From NCBI RefSeq assembly GCF_015690355.1, contig NZ_JADPRT010000020.1, positions 62,001 through 126,000 of the forward strand: a stretch of DNA of 64,000 bases. Reading direction: 5' to 3'. The notes under the pieces are model-generated. The model made no database searches. It had not been told where the DNA came from and worked only from the letters and a program-made list of their open reading frames with translations. Positions 25,001 through 33,856 of this stretch are shown here, in pieces. The translations under genes and the position numbers were made by a program. This DNA is from Streptacidiphilus fuscans. Lineage in GTDB: Bacteria; Actinomycetota; Actinomycetes; Streptomycetales; Streptomycetaceae. The stretch's first letter is position 1. Every line of letters begins with the position of its first letter.

Positions 25001-25921
25001 TCACTTGACGCTCCCGGCCACCAGGCCGGAACGCCAGAACCGTTGCAACGACAGGAACATCACGACGAGCGGGACCACCGACACCGCCGCCGCGGTGATC
25101 ACCACGTTGAACGGCACCGCGTCGCCGATGCCGCGCTGCGCCTGCCAGCCGACCAGGCCCACGGTGACCGGCTGGAGCCGGTCCGAGGCCAGCATCAGCG
25201 CGGGCAGCAGGTAGTTGGACCAGATGGAGACGAACTGGAAGAGGAAGACGGTGACCAGCGCGGGCGACATCAGCCGCAGCGCGATGGTGCCGAAGATCCG
25301 CACCTCGCCCGCACCGTCCATCCGTCCGGCCTCGATCAGCTCGTCCGGCACCGAGGCCGCCGCGTAGATCCGGGACAGGTAGACGCCGAACGGGCTGACC
25401 ACGCTGGGGATGAGGACGGCCCAGTAGGTGTTGACCAGATGAACCGGCGAGAAGAGCAGATAGAGCGGGATCGCCAGCAGCGGCTGGGGCACCAGCACCG
25501 CCGCCAGCACCACGTTGAACGCGAACTCCCGCCCCCGGAACGCGTACTTGGCCAGCGCGTACCCGGCGAGCGCGGACACCGCCGTGCTGACCGCCGCGCC
25601 GCCGCCCGCGTAGAGGGCGGTGTTGAGCAACCAGCGGACGTAGATGCCGCCCTGGCGGGTGAAGGCGTCGTGCAGGTTGGAGAGCAGTGCGAAGTGACCG
25701 CCGAACCAGAAGCCGTTGGTGGTGAAGAGCGCCGAGTTGGTCTTGGTCGCGGAGACCACCAGCCACCACACCGGAGCGAGGAAGTAGACGGACGCCACAC
25801 CCAGCACGCCCAGGGTCACCCAGCGTCCGGGGTTGGCCGCCGACCGGTCCGCGCGGGTGCGGGATCCGGCCGCGTCGTGGTCCACCGCCGGTCGCTCGAC
25901 GGGAAGTTGGGAGACGGTCAT
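25001..25921 (-). CDS. Carbohydrate ABC importer permease, MalG type
   Basis: 306 aa, six membrane helices. The EAA loop is PDELIEAGRMDGAGEVRIFGTIALRL, the site that contacts the ATPase. The short N-terminal cytoplasmic extension and single preceding helix are typical of MalG-type subunits. The start overlaps the MalF-type stop by four bases. No ATPase is encoded in the operon; actinomycete importers of this type commonly share a general MsiK-type ATPase encoded elsewhere. Confidence 0.9.
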   Translation of the reverse strand: MTVSQLPVERPAVDHDAAGSRTRADRSAANPGRWVTLGVLGVASVYFLAPVWWLVVSATKTNSALFTTNGFWFGGHFALLSNLHDAFTRQGGIYVRWLLNTALYAGGGAAVSTAVSALAGYALAKYAFRGREFAFNVVLAAVLVPQPLLAIPLYLLFSPVHLVNTYWAVLIPSVVSPFGVYLSRIYAAASVPDELIEAGRMDGAGEVRIFGTIALRLMSPALVTVFLFQFVSIWSNYLLPALMLASDRLQPVTVGLVGWQAQRGIGDAVPFNVVITAAAVSVVPLVVMFLSLQRFWRSGLVAGSVK

Positions 25922-26847
25922 GACGCCGCCTCCGCCCCGCGCCGCTGGACCAGTTTGAGGAAGCCGAAGGACAGCACGAAGGCCAGCACCGCAAGCAGCA
26001 CCGACTCCGTGGCCGCATAGCCGAAGTTGTTGTCGTCCACCGCGTTGTAGGCGGCGAAGATCGGCGTGTAGCTGCTGCTCAGGTTGGGCGCGACGTGCTG
26101 CAGCACGGCCGGCTCGTTGTAGAGCTGCGCGGTGCCGATGATGGAGAAGACCGTGGTCAGCACCAGCGCCGGGCGGACGATCGGGATCTTGACGTGCCAG
26201 GCGATCCGGAACGCGCCGCAGCCGTCCATCCGTGCCGCCTCGCTCAGCTCCGGCGGGATCGCCTGGAGCGCGGAGTAGATGATCAGCATGTTGTAGCCGG
26301 TCCAGCCCCAGGTCAGCATGTTGCCGATGGTCGGGGCGAGCATCGCGTTCGAGGTCAGATTGAGATGCAGGCCGAGGGCGTTGCCCGCTGCGGTGATCGG
26401 GCTCAGGCCGGGCGCGACGAGGTAGGACCACATCAGCGCGCCGACCACGCCGGGCACCGCGTACGGCAGGAAGAACGCGAGCCGGAAGAACCGCTTGAAC
26501 AGCGTGGACCGGGCGTCCAGCAGCAGCGCCAGCACCAGCGCGAGCCCGAGCATCACCGGCACCTGCACCACGCCGATCAGCAGCACCCTCAGCAGCGAGG
26601 CGCGGAAGTCGGCGTCGTGCAGCGCGTCGACGTAGTTGCCCAGCCCGGCGAAGACCTTCGTCGGCGCGGACAGCCCGAGACCGTCGCGGTGCAGCTTGAA
26701 CAGGCTCTGGTAGACCGTGTATCCGATCGGCGCCAGGTAGACGACGGCGAAGAGCAGCGCGAACGGCGCCAGGAACGCGGCGGCGGTGCGCACCCGCCGC
26801 CGCGCGTGCGGCGCGACGGCCGCCCGGGCAGTGAGGGAGACGCTCAT
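25918..26847 (-). CDS. Carbohydrate ABC importer permease, MalF type
   Basis: 309 aa, six membrane helices, EAA loop PPELSEAARMDGCGAFRIAWHVKIP. It pairs with the MalG-type subunit downstream to form the channel. It overlaps both neighbours with ATGA, so the three importer genes are translationally coupled. Confidence 0.9.
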   Translation of the reverse strand: MSVSLTARAAVAPHARRRVRTAAAFLAPFALLFAVVYLAPIGYTVYQSLFKLHRDGLGLSAPTKVFAGLGNYVDALHDADFRASLLRVLLIGVVQVPVMLGLALVLALLLDARSTLFKRFFRLAFFLPYAVPGVVGALMWSYLVAPGLSPITAAGNALGLHLNLTSNAMLAPTIGNMLTWGWTGYNMLIIYSALQAIPPELSEAARMDGCGAFRIAWHVKIPIVRPALVLTTVFSIIGTAQLYNEPAVLQHVAPNLSSSYTPIFAAYNAVDDNNFGYAATESVLLAVLAFVLSFGFLKLVQRRGAEAAS

Positions 26848-28169
26848 CCGGAGACCGTCATCCCCTGCTGCTTCATCTCCGCGACCGTCTTGCCCTGCAC
26901 GGTGGCGAGCATGCCGGGGAGGGTCGTGGACCCGGTGCCGCTGGTGCCGAGGCCGTCGGCGAGGTCGGTGGAGGTCTGGGTCATGGTCGGGCCCCAGAGC
27001 CAACTGGTGTTGATGTGCGCGGTCTCGTTCTTGAACACGTCGAAGACGACCTGGTTGCCGTAGAACGGATCGGGCTGCGTCAGCGCGGAGTTACCCAGCC
27101 CGGCGGTGGCGGCCGGGTAGATGCCGGTGACCTTGATCAGGTTGGTCAGGCTGGACGGGTCGGTGCTCATCCAGGTGGCGAACTCAGCGGCCTCCTTGGG
27201 GTGCTGGCAGCCCTTGAGGACCACGGTCGCCGAACCGCCGTCGTTGCCGTAGACGGGATTGGCCGCGTCCCAGACCGGCATCGGCGCGACGGCCCAGTCA
27301 CCCTTGGTGCCCTGGACGCTGGAGGAGAGGATCGGGGTGTCCCAGACGGCGTTGACGTCGGAGAGGATCTTCCCGGCCGCCATGTCCTTGTAGAGGCTGG
27401 GGTCGAAGCTGGGGTCGGTCTTGAGCAGCTTCTTGTCCAGCAGGCCCTGCCAGTACGACGCCACCTTCTGGTTGGCGGCGCTGTCGATGTTCACCTGCCA
27501 CGAGCCGCCGCCGGTCCCGAACCACGGCGCGCCCGCCTGCCAGGCCAGGCCCGCGTAGTTGTACGCGTCGTTGCCGAAGTCCCCGAGGTAGACGGTGGGA
27601 TCGGCGGCGTGCACCTTGGCCGCGTCGGCGGCGTACTCGGCCCAGGTCGCGGGCGGCTGCGTGATGCCGTACTTGGCGAACAGGTCCTTGCGGTAGATCA
27701 ACGCCATCGGCGCGATGTCGACGGGCGCGCCGAAGGTCTTCCCCTCGATGGTCACCTGGTTCCAGGTCCACGGCGCGAACTGGCTCTGCGCCGGGGCCAT
27801 GTACTGCGTGACGTCCATCAGCGCACCGGCGGCGGCGAAGCTGGGCATGGTCTCGTAGCCGACCATCCCGAGGCAGGGCGCGTTGCCCGCCTGAGCCGCC
27901 GTCAGCATCTTGGTGTAGCCGCCCTTGGCGCCGGACGGGATCTTGTCGAAGCTGACCTGGATGTCCGGGTGCGTCTTGTTCCACAGCGCGACGGAGGTGT
28001 CGTAACCAGGCGCCCAGCCCCAGAAGTCGAGCTTCACCGGCCCGGAAGGGCTTGAACCGCTGGTGCTGCCTCCGTTGGTGCTGGTGCTGGTGCCGGAGGA
28101 TCCACAACCGGCCAGCACGGTGACGGCTGTTGCCACTGCGATGGCCACGGATATCTGGCGACTTCTCAT
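26844..28169 (-). CDS. Sugar-binding lipoprotein of the ABC importer
   Basis: 441 aa. The signal peptide ends in the lipobox VLAGCGSS, so the mature Cys would be lipidated. A Ser/Thr/Gly linker follows, then a family 1 extracellular solute-binding fold (MalE/UgpB class: LDFWGWAPG, PDIQVSFDKIPSG, ALIYRKDLFAKYGI). It binds an oligosaccharide outside the membrane and delivers it to the permeases. ATG follows GGGGAGA. First gene of the operon, divergent from the ROK repressor; a TTGACA element lies at 28282-28287 on the minus strand in the AT-rich intergenic region. Confidence 0.9.
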   Translation of the reverse strand: MRSRQISVAIAVATAVTVLAGCGSSGTSTSTNGGSTSGSSPSGPVKLDFWGWAPGYDTSVALWNKTHPDIQVSFDKIPSGAKGGYTKMLTAAQAGNAPCLGMVGYETMPSFAAAGALMDVTQYMAPAQSQFAPWTWNQVTIEGKTFGAPVDIAPMALIYRKDLFAKYGITQPPATWAEYAADAAKVHAADPTVYLGDFGNDAYNYAGLAWQAGAPWFGTGGGSWQVNIDSAANQKVASYWQGLLDKKLLKTDPSFDPSLYKDMAAGKILSDVNAVWDTPILSSSVQGTKGDWAVAPMPVWDAANPVYGNDGGSATVVLKGCQHPKEAAEFATWMSTDPSSLTNLIKVTGIYPAATAGLGNSALTQPDPFYGNQVVFDVFKNETAHINTSWLWGPTMTQTSTDLADGLGTSGTGSTTLPGMLATVQGKTVAEMKQQGMTVSG

Positions 28170-28244
28170 CCGACTGTCTCCCCTGGGTCGTTGCGTTGGG
28201 TCGTTGCGTTGGGCGGTGTGCGACTGACGCTCTTGCGTTGAGGT

Positions 28245-28288
28245 GGATTAGTTAAAGTAGGATCAGAATTAATTGAGCCACTGTCAAC
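28245..28288. promoter_or_regulatory. AT-rich control region between sugar operon and ROK repressor
   Basis: The 171-bp gap between divergent starts contains an AT island unlike its surroundings (TTAGTTAAAGTAGG and AGAATTAATTGAG) with imperfect dyad symmetry. On the minus strand TTGACA (28287-28282) reads as a -35 element for the importer. Likely binding region of the ROK repressor encoded next door; inference. Confidence 0.5.
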
Positions 28289-28340
28289 ACCCGCGCCGAA
28301 CTTCTTGCCGGGGTCGAACCGTGAGAGGTAGGGAGGATCC

Positions 28341-29618
28341 GTGAAGGCAGACCTGCGCGGCAGCGCGGCCCACCAGCTGGTGATGACCGGCCCGTCCAAG
28401 CCCAGCGACCGGGCGTCGATCCGGCGCACCAACCTCGGCCTGGTGCTGCGCCTGCTCCGCGACTCCGGCCCCCGCTCCCGCGCCCGGATCGCCGCGGACA
28501 CCGGCCTGCCCCGGCCCACCATCACCAACCTGATAGCCGAACTCGTCGAGTTGGGTCTGGTCGAGGAGGGCGAGTCGGAGCGCGACGGCTCGGTGGGCCG
28601 TCCCGGCCTCTCCGTGGCCATCGACGGACGGTCGATCTGCGGCGTCGGCCTGGAGATCAACGTCGACTACCTGGCCGCCGTCGCACTGACCCTGCGCGGG
28701 GACGTGGTTTTCGAGCGCCGGATCGCCGTCGACGTCCGCGCGGCGGGCGCGGAGGCGGTGCTCGACGCGGCCGCCGCGCTGATCCGCGAGGCGGACGCGG
28801 CGGTCGCCGCGCAGGGCGCGCGGATCGTCGGCGCGGCGCTGGCCGCCCCCGGCAACGTGGACATCACCACCGGCACGGTCGCCTTCGCCAGCAACATCGA
28901 CTGGCGCGACATCCCCGCGCTGGACGCGCTCCGCGCCCGACTCGGCCGCGACGCGCCGCCGCTGCGGCTGGAGAACGACGCCAAGCTGGGCGCGGTCGCC
29001 GAGTACCTGGTCGCCTCGGCGTCCGACATCCACGACCTGATCTACGTCACCGGCGAGACCGGCGTCGGCGGCGGCATCATCACCGGCGGCCAACTCATGC
29101 GCGGCGCCCGCGGATTCGCGGGCGAGATCGGCCACATGCCGCTCGCCCCCGGCCCTGACGGCCACCCCTGCGCCTGCGGCCGCCGCGGCTGCTGGGAGAC
29201 CATGGTCGGCCTCGGCGCGCTGCTCCGCCACGCCGCTGACGCGGACGACCCGGTCCACGACCCGTCACTGGATGTCGAGTCCCGGCTCGCCGATCTACGC
29301 TCCCGCGCGGACGCCGGCGACGAACGGACGCTGGCCGCGCTGGCACGCGTCGCGGAGGACCTGAGCGTGGGGCTGGCGCTGCTGGTCGACGTCCTCAATC
29401 CGCGCGCGGTGGTTCTGGGCGGCTACTTCGCGGTCTTCGCGGAGTACCTGCTGGGCCCTGTGCGCGAGGGTGTCGCGCGGCGGGTCATGGCGGCGGACTC
29501 GGGCGGCTGCGAGGTCCTGCCGTCCACCCTCGGCTTCACCGCTCCGGCGCGGGGCGGTGCGTTTCTCGCTCTCGACGCGGTGTACCAGGACCCGAGCGGG
29601 GTCGCTGCGCGGCCATGA
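28341..29618 (+). CDS. ROK-family transcriptional repressor
   Basis: 425 aa, GTG start after GGGAGGATCC. N-terminal MarR-like winged helix at about residues 25-90 (NLGLVLRLLRDSGPRSRARI, DTGLPRPTITNLIAELVELG). The sugar-kinase-like ROK domain follows, with the zinc motif GHMPLAPGPDGHPCACGRRGC-WE. Such NagC/XylR-type proteins repress sugar operons and release DNA on binding the sugar. Divergent from the importer operon, so it very probably controls it. Confidence 0.9.
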   Translation: MKADLRGSAAHQLVMTGPSKPSDRASIRRTNLGLVLRLLRDSGPRSRARIAADTGLPRPTITNLIAELVELGLVEEGESERDGSVGRPGLSVAIDGRSICGVGLEINVDYLAAVALTLRGDVVFERRIAVDVRAAGAEAVLDAAAALIREADAAVAAQGARIVGAALAAPGNVDITTGTVAFASNIDWRDIPALDALRARLGRDAPPLRLENDAKLGAVAEYLVASASDIHDLIYVTGETGVGGGIITGGQLMRGARGFAGEIGHMPLAPGPDGHPCACGRRGCWETMVGLGALLRHAADADDPVHDPSLDVESRLADLRSRADAGDERTLAALARVAEDLSVGLALLVDVLNPRAVVLGGYFAVFAEYLLGPVREGVARRVMAADSGGCEVLPSTLGFTAPARGGAFLALDAVYQDPSGVAARP

Positions 29619-29624
29619 GGTAGT

Positions 29625-29771
29625 TGCACCTCTGGGGGCGCGAGGAACTGCGCGAGAAACCAACCGGCGCGGATGGCCCTGCGCGTTGGGGACCATCTGC
29701 ATGCCGGTGGCTTGTCGCGCCCACGCGGCGGAGCCGCATATCAGCAGAGCCTCGCGCCCCTGGGTAGTGCA
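29625..29771. repeat. Streptomyces-type intergenic repeat with inverted ends
   Basis: A 147-bp non-coding element. The left end, TGCAC..GGGGCGCGAGG, is inverted at the right end (CCTCGCGCCCC..GTGCA). Internal blocks GGGGGCGCGAGGAACTGCG and CACGCGGCGGAGCCGCATAT resemble, from memory, a dispersed repeat found between genes in many Streptomyces genomes. It fills half of the 285-bp gap between the ROK gene and the MFS gene. It could fold into a long hairpin and act as a terminator or be a non-autonomous mobile element; no transposase is present. Confidence 0.6.
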
Positions 29772-29812
29772 TGGCTGCTCGCCTGCAGAACCTCCGCGCC
29801 CCCGACGGTTCA

Positions 29813-29827
29813 ACAACCCCAGGTTGT
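29813..29827. promoter_or_regulatory. Inverted repeat ACAACC-N3-GGTTGT upstream of the MFS gene
   Basis: Perfect 6-bp arms; a further GGTTGT half-site occurs at 29844-29849, and ACAAC..GGTTGT again just before the start codon. It could be an operator for the MFS exporter gene. No regulator gene is adjacent. Confidence 0.35.
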
Positions 29828-29903
29828 GACACGGCCTCGACCCGGTTGTTTGAAATGCGCCGTACCCATCCTGTTGGATACCCCGGGACAACGGGAGGTT
29901 GTG

Positions 29904-31148
29904 GTGGGTAGCAGGCGGCTGGGTCGGGCCTTCGGGTGGTTGTGGGCTGCGTACAGCGTCAGCGCGCTCGGGACATGGCTGGCCTTCGACGCGTTCTCGA
30001 TCATCGCCATCCGGGTGCTGCACTCGGGGCCGACGGCGGTCTCCTTCCTCGCCGCCGCCGGGCTCGCGGTCGGGGCCGTGGTCGCGGTGCCGCTCGGGCC
30101 GTGGATGGAGTTCCGGCGCAAGCGGCCGGTGATGGTGTCGATGGACTTGATCCGCTTCGCCGTCCTGCTGACCGTCCCGCTCGCGTACGCGCTCGGCGCG
30201 CTCACCTTCGCACAACTGCTGGTTGTCTCGGTGATCACCTCCGCCGCCGACATCACCTTCAACGCGGCGAGCGGGGCCACGATCAAGTCGCTGGTGCCGA
30301 AGGAGGACCTGCTGGTCGCCAGCGCGCGCTTCGAGTCCACGTCCTGGACCGCGACGGTGCTCGGGCCGCCGCTCGGCGGTGCGGCGATCGGGCTGCTCGG
30401 GCCGCTGACGACGGTGATCGCCAACGCCGTGAGCTTCGTGTGCTCCGCGCTCGGCATCCGCGCCATCGGCGGCGTCGAGCCCGCCCCCGAGCCCGCGCCC
30501 GCCGCACACCCGGCAGGCTCCTCCGGCCTGCTCGAAGGCTGGCGCTTCATCCTCCGGCACCCGACGCTGCGCCTGCTGCAGGTCAACTGTGCGCTGAACA
30601 ACGGCCTGATCATGGCCTCCGTGCCGCTGCTCGCGGTGCTGATGATGGGCCAGCTCCACTTCGCGCCCTGGCAGTACGGGTTGGCCTTCGCCGCGCCCAG
30701 TCTCGGCGGGCTGCTCGGCTCCCGGATCGCCCGGCCGCTGGCGGCCCGCTACGGGCGCCACCGGGTGCTCTACGTCTCCGGCGTGGCGCGTGCCGTCTGG
30801 CCCATCGGGCTGGCGTTCATCGGGCCCGGAACGCCCGGCCTGGTCTGGGTGATGGTGGTCGAGCTGGGACTGATCACCTGCAGCGGCGTCTTCAACCCGC
30901 TGCTGTCCACCACCCGCCTCGAACTCGCCCCTCCGGACCGGGTGGCCCGCACCCTCTCCGCCTGGTCCGTCTCCAACAAGATCTCCATCGCGGCCCTGAC
31001 CGCCCTCTGGGGTCTGCTCGCCGGCCTCGTCGGCACCCGAACCGCGATCGGCGTCGCCGGTGCCCTCCTGCTGGCGACCCCCGTCCTGCTGCCGCGCCGC
31101 GAGCACGCGCAGCAGCCGGAACCGGAGCTGACCGCCAGCGCCGCCTGA
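29904..31148 (+). CDS. MFS transporter (12-helix, MFS_3/EntS-like)
   Basis: 414 aa, twelve hydrophobic helices. The loop 2-3 motif is PLGPWMEFRRKRPVM, and FNAASGATIKSLVPKEDLLVASARFES matches the EntS-like exporter group. GTG 29904 is chosen, with GGGAGG five bases upstream; the reading frame is open much further back but runs through the intergenic repeat, so a longer protein is unlikely. Probably exports a small molecule; substrate unknown. Confidence 0.8.
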   Translation: MGSRRLGRAFGWLWAAYSVSALGTWLAFDAFSIIAIRVLHSGPTAVSFLAAAGLAVGAVVAVPLGPWMEFRRKRPVMVSMDLIRFAVLLTVPLAYALGALTFAQLLVVSVITSAADITFNAASGATIKSLVPKEDLLVASARFESTSWTATVLGPPLGGAAIGLLGPLTTVIANAVSFVCSALGIRAIGGVEPAPEPAPAAHPAGSSGLLEGWRFILRHPTLRLLQVNCALNNGLIMASVPLLAVLMMGQLHFAPWQYGLAFAAPSLGGLLGSRIARPLAARYGRHRVLYVSGVARAVWPIGLAFIGPGTPGLVWVMVVELGLITCSGVFNPLLSTTRLELAPPDRVARTLSAWSVSNKISIAALTALWGLLAGLVGTRTAIGVAGALLLATPVLLPRREHAQQPEPELTASAA

Positions 31149-31181
31149 GCCGCTCAAGGCGCGAACCGCGCTCCTACGCGC

Positions 31182-32045
31182 TCAGACGTCGCGCTTGCGG
31201 ACCATCAGGACCGCGACAAGGACCCCTGCCAGCGGCCAGGCCACGTAGGTCGACCACGCTCCCGTGAGCGTCGCCTGGAGCCAGGGCATGTCCTTCGGGT
31301 GGAGCGTCCAGAGCTGGACCAGGCGTTGGAAGCCCGACTGGACGAAGCTGTGCCGGATGTCCGCCGACCAGTGCTTGGCGTCGTTGAAGAAGTTCGGCAG
31401 CAGCAGGGTGACGAAGGCCGTGACGCCCATCGTCGCCGCGCTGTGCCGGATCAGCGCGCCGAAGCCGAGCCCGACCAGCGCGCTGACCGGAGCCGCCAGC
31501 GCCGCGCCCGCCACGGCGCGCATGACGCCCGGGTAGCTGATCGCGATCGACTGGTGGATGCCGCTCAGCACCGCCTGCGCGATGACGAACGAGACCAGCG
31601 CGATGATCCAGCCCGCGACCGTCCAGAACACCGTCTGGACCACGGCCTTGGCCAGCACCACCGACGTGCGGGCCGGGACGGCGGTGGTCGTGGTGCGCAT
31701 CAGTCCGCTGCCGTACTCGCCCGCCAGGGCGAGGCCGCCGATCGCGCCTGCGGCCAGCATGACCGTCAGGTACCCCATCACCGGGAACGCGTCGACCACC
31801 GCGTTGTAGAACGGACCGGTCCCCAGAGCCGTGCCGTGGCGCTGCGTCCAGTTGTCGACGTCCGCCTGGGCCGCCGCGAAGGTGGAGACCCAGGCGACCA
31901 GGGTGGCGATCGTCAGCGTCCACCACGTGGAGCGCAGGCCCCTGAGCTTGATCCACTCGGAGACGACCAGGTCCCAGAAGGACGAACGGGGCGCTGCGAC
32001 CCGCGCCTCGGCGGTGGGGTTGGGGAGTGAGGTGAGGGTCGTCAT
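31182..32045 (-). CDS. ABC-2 type exporter permease
   Basis: 287 aa, six membrane helices. N-terminal WDLVVSEWIKLRGLRSTWWTL is the usual start of actinomycete ABC-2 permeases, and GLALAGEYGSGLMRTTTTAVPAR is the conserved loop. It overlaps the ATPase stop by ATGA. Together they form a two-gene exporter, perhaps for an antibiotic or lipid. Confidence 0.85.
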   Translation of the reverse strand: MTTLTSLPNPTAEARVAAPRSSFWDLVVSEWIKLRGLRSTWWTLTIATLVAWVSTFAAAQADVDNWTQRHGTALGTGPFYNAVVDAFPVMGYLTVMLAAGAIGGLALAGEYGSGLMRTTTTAVPARTSVVLAKAVVQTVFWTVAGWIIALVSFVIAQAVLSGIHQSIAISYPGVMRAVAGAALAAPVSALVGLGFGALIRHSAATMGVTAFVTLLLPNFFNDAKHWSADIRHSFVQSGFQRLVQLWTLHPKDMPWLQATLTGAWSTYVAWPLAGVLVAVLMVRKRDV

Positions 32046-32962
32046 CGGGTCCGCCCCGCCAGGTACTCGACGCTGTCCGCGGTCATCTCCATGAAGGCCT
32101 CCTCCAACGACGCGGCCCGGGTGGCCAGTTCGTGCAGCATGATCCGGTTGTCGAAGGCCAGCGCGCCGATCCGCTCGGCGGGCAGGCCGGTCACCACCAG
32201 GGACTCGGCCCCGGCCGCGTGCTCCGCGCGCACGTCCGCGCCGAGGGCGGTGAGCAGCGCGGTCAGCTCGGCCGGCTGCGGCGTGCGGACCAGGACGCCG
32301 ACGCGGGTGCTGCGCGCGGCGAAATCGCGCAGCGGCTCGGCGGCGATCAGCTCGCCGCGGCCGATCACCACGAGCTGGTCGGCGGTGTTCTCCATCTCCG
32401 ACATCAGGTGCGAGGAGAGGAAGACCGTCCGTCCCTCCGCCGCCAACTGCCGGAACAGCCGCCGCATCCAGAGGACGCCCTCCGGGTCCATCCCGTTGAC
32501 CGGCTCGTCGAACATCAACACGGGCGGGTCGCCCAGCAGCGCGGTCGCGATGCCGAGCCGCTGCTTCATGCCGAGCGAGTAGCCGCCGACGCGCCGCTCG
32601 GCGGCCTCGCTCAGGCCGACCTCGCCCAACACCTCCTCGACCCGCCTCGCCGCGATCCCGTTGCTGCGGGCCAGCGCGCGCAGATGGGTCCGGCCGGTGC
32701 GGCCCGGGTGGACGTGGTGGGCGTCCAGCAGCGCGCCGACGTGGTGCAGCCCGCGTGGATGGTCGGCGAACCGCACTCCCCCGACAAGCGCGCCGCCCGA
32801 GGTGGGCGTGTCCAGGCCGAGGATCATGCGCAGCGTCGTGGTCTTCCCCGCACCGTTGGGCCCGAGGAATCCGGTGACCTGCCCGGGCCGTACGGTGAAG
32901 GTCAGCCCGTTGACGGCGGTCTTACTGCCGAATCGCTTGGTGAGCTCGTTGACTTCGATCAC
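32042..32962 (-). CDS. ABC exporter ATPase
   Basis: 306 aa with the chosen GTG start (VIEVNELTKRFG, preceded by GGTGA at proper distance); an ATG at 32992 would add ten residues. Walker A GPNGAGKTT, signature YSLGMKQRLGIA, Walker B PPVLMFDEPVNGMDPEG, then a C-terminal about 90-residue domain of DrrA-like type. It powers the ABC-2 permease downstream. Divergent from the response regulator gene. Confidence 0.88.
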   Translation of the reverse strand: MIEVNELTKRFGSKTAVNGLTFTVRPGQVTGFLGPNGAGKTTTLRMILGLDTPTSGGALVGGVRFADHPRGLHHVGALLDAHHVHPGRTGRTHLRALARSNGIAARRVEEVLGEVGLSEAAERRVGGYSLGMKQRLGIATALLGDPPVLMFDEPVNGMDPEGVLWMRRLFRQLAAEGRTVFLSSHLMSEMENTADQLVVIGRGELIAAEPLRDFAARSTRVGVLVRTPQPAELTALLTALGADVRAEHAAGAESLVVTGLPAERIGALAFDNRIMLHELATRAASLEEAFMEMTADSVEYLAGRTR

Positions 32963-33082
32963 GTCCCTCACCGTGCCGGGACGCGGCGTCATCGGTCATC
33001 GGGCCCACGACGGCAACGTCGGCCCGGCGACCCTCCCGTGGGCGTAAGCCCGCGGGTCGATGCCGACCGCGACGCGCGCCGA

Positions 33083-33088
33083 TACCCT
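33083..33088 (+). promoter_or_regulatory. -10 hexamer TACCCT before the response regulator gene
   Basis: TANNNT hexamer exactly 6 nt upstream of the ATG; no ribosome binding site. Fits leaderless transcription. Confidence 0.45.
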
Positions 33089-33094
33089 CGGCGG

Positions 33095-33778
33095 ATGAAC
33101 GAAACCAAGGTCAGGGTGGTGCTGGCGGACGACCAGCCGCTGGTGCGGTCCGGACTTCGGGTGCTGATCAACGACAACCCGGACCTGGAGGTCGTCGGCG
33201 AGGCCGGCTCCGGCGACGAGGCGATCGACGTGGTGGCCCAGGTGCGGCCGGACGTGGTGGTGATGGACATCCGGATGCCCGGCATGAACGGCATCGAAGC
33301 CACCCGTCGGATCACCGCCGGGCCGGAACCCACGCACGTCATCATGCTGACCACCTTCGACGACGACGACTACGTCTACGGCGCGCTGCGCGCGGGCGCG
33401 AGCGGCTTCCTGGTCAAGGACATGGCCCTGGACGAGATCCTCTCCGCCATCCGCGTCGTCGCGGGAGGGGAGGCCCTGATCGCCCCGAGCGTCACCCGCC
33501 GCCTCATCGCCGAGTTCGCCAACCGCCCGACGGCGGGGGCCACTTCGTCCAAGGCTGCGCCGCACCGCGTCCGGGAGAGCGTCACCGACCGCGAGATCGA
33601 GGTGCTCACCCTGGTCGGCCGCGGCCTGAGCAACAGCGAGATCGCGGCGGAGCTGTTCATCAGCGTCGCCACGGCCAAGTCCCATGTCGCCCGACTGTTG
33701 GCCAAGTTGGACGCCCGGGACCGCGTCCACCTGGTCATTCTCGCCTACGAGTCGGGCCTGGTCTCGGCGACGAGCTGA
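33095..33778 (+). CDS. NarL/LuxR-type response regulator, no kinase nearby
   Basis: 227 aa. The receiver domain at about residues 5-125 has the acidic pair ADDQ, phospho-acceptor Asp in VVMDIRMPGMNG and Lys in LVKDMALDE. The LuxR helix-turn-helix at about 165-220 reads VTDREIEVLTLVGRGLSNSEIAAEL, SVATAKSHVARLLAKL. All phosphorylation residues are present, but no histidine kinase is encoded in the window, unlike the common kinase-regulator pairing in this family. Divergent from the ABC exporter, which it may regulate. Confidence 0.9.
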   Translation: MNETKVRVVLADDQPLVRSGLRVLINDNPDLEVVGEAGSGDEAIDVVAQVRPDVVVMDIRMPGMNGIEATRRITAGPEPTHVIMLTTFDDDDYVYGALRAGASGFLVKDMALDEILSAIRVVAGGEALIAPSVTRRLIAEFANRPTAGATSSKAAPHRVRESVTDREIEVLTLVGRGLSNSEIAAELFISVATAKSHVARLLAKLDARDRVHLVILAYESGLVSATS

Positions 33779-33810
33779 GCTCGGACAGGAGCCCTGGCCG
33801 GACCCGAGCT
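33778..33810. terminator. Hairpin between response regulator and ligase genes
   Basis: AGCTCGG pairs with CCGAGCT across 19 nt, overlapping the regulator's stop codon, between convergent genes. It is followed by GAGCCG-type hexamer repeats (about 33811-33842). Weak candidate. Confidence 0.35.
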
Positions 33811-33856
33811 GGAGCCCGAGCCGGAGCCGGGAGCCGGAGCCAGAACTGACGATGAC

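Noticed and set aside
29673..29903. N-terminal extension of the MFS protein by 77 codons
   Set aside because: The extra codons run through the intergenic repeat and the ACAACC dyad, and a ribosome binding site exists at the shorter GTG start.
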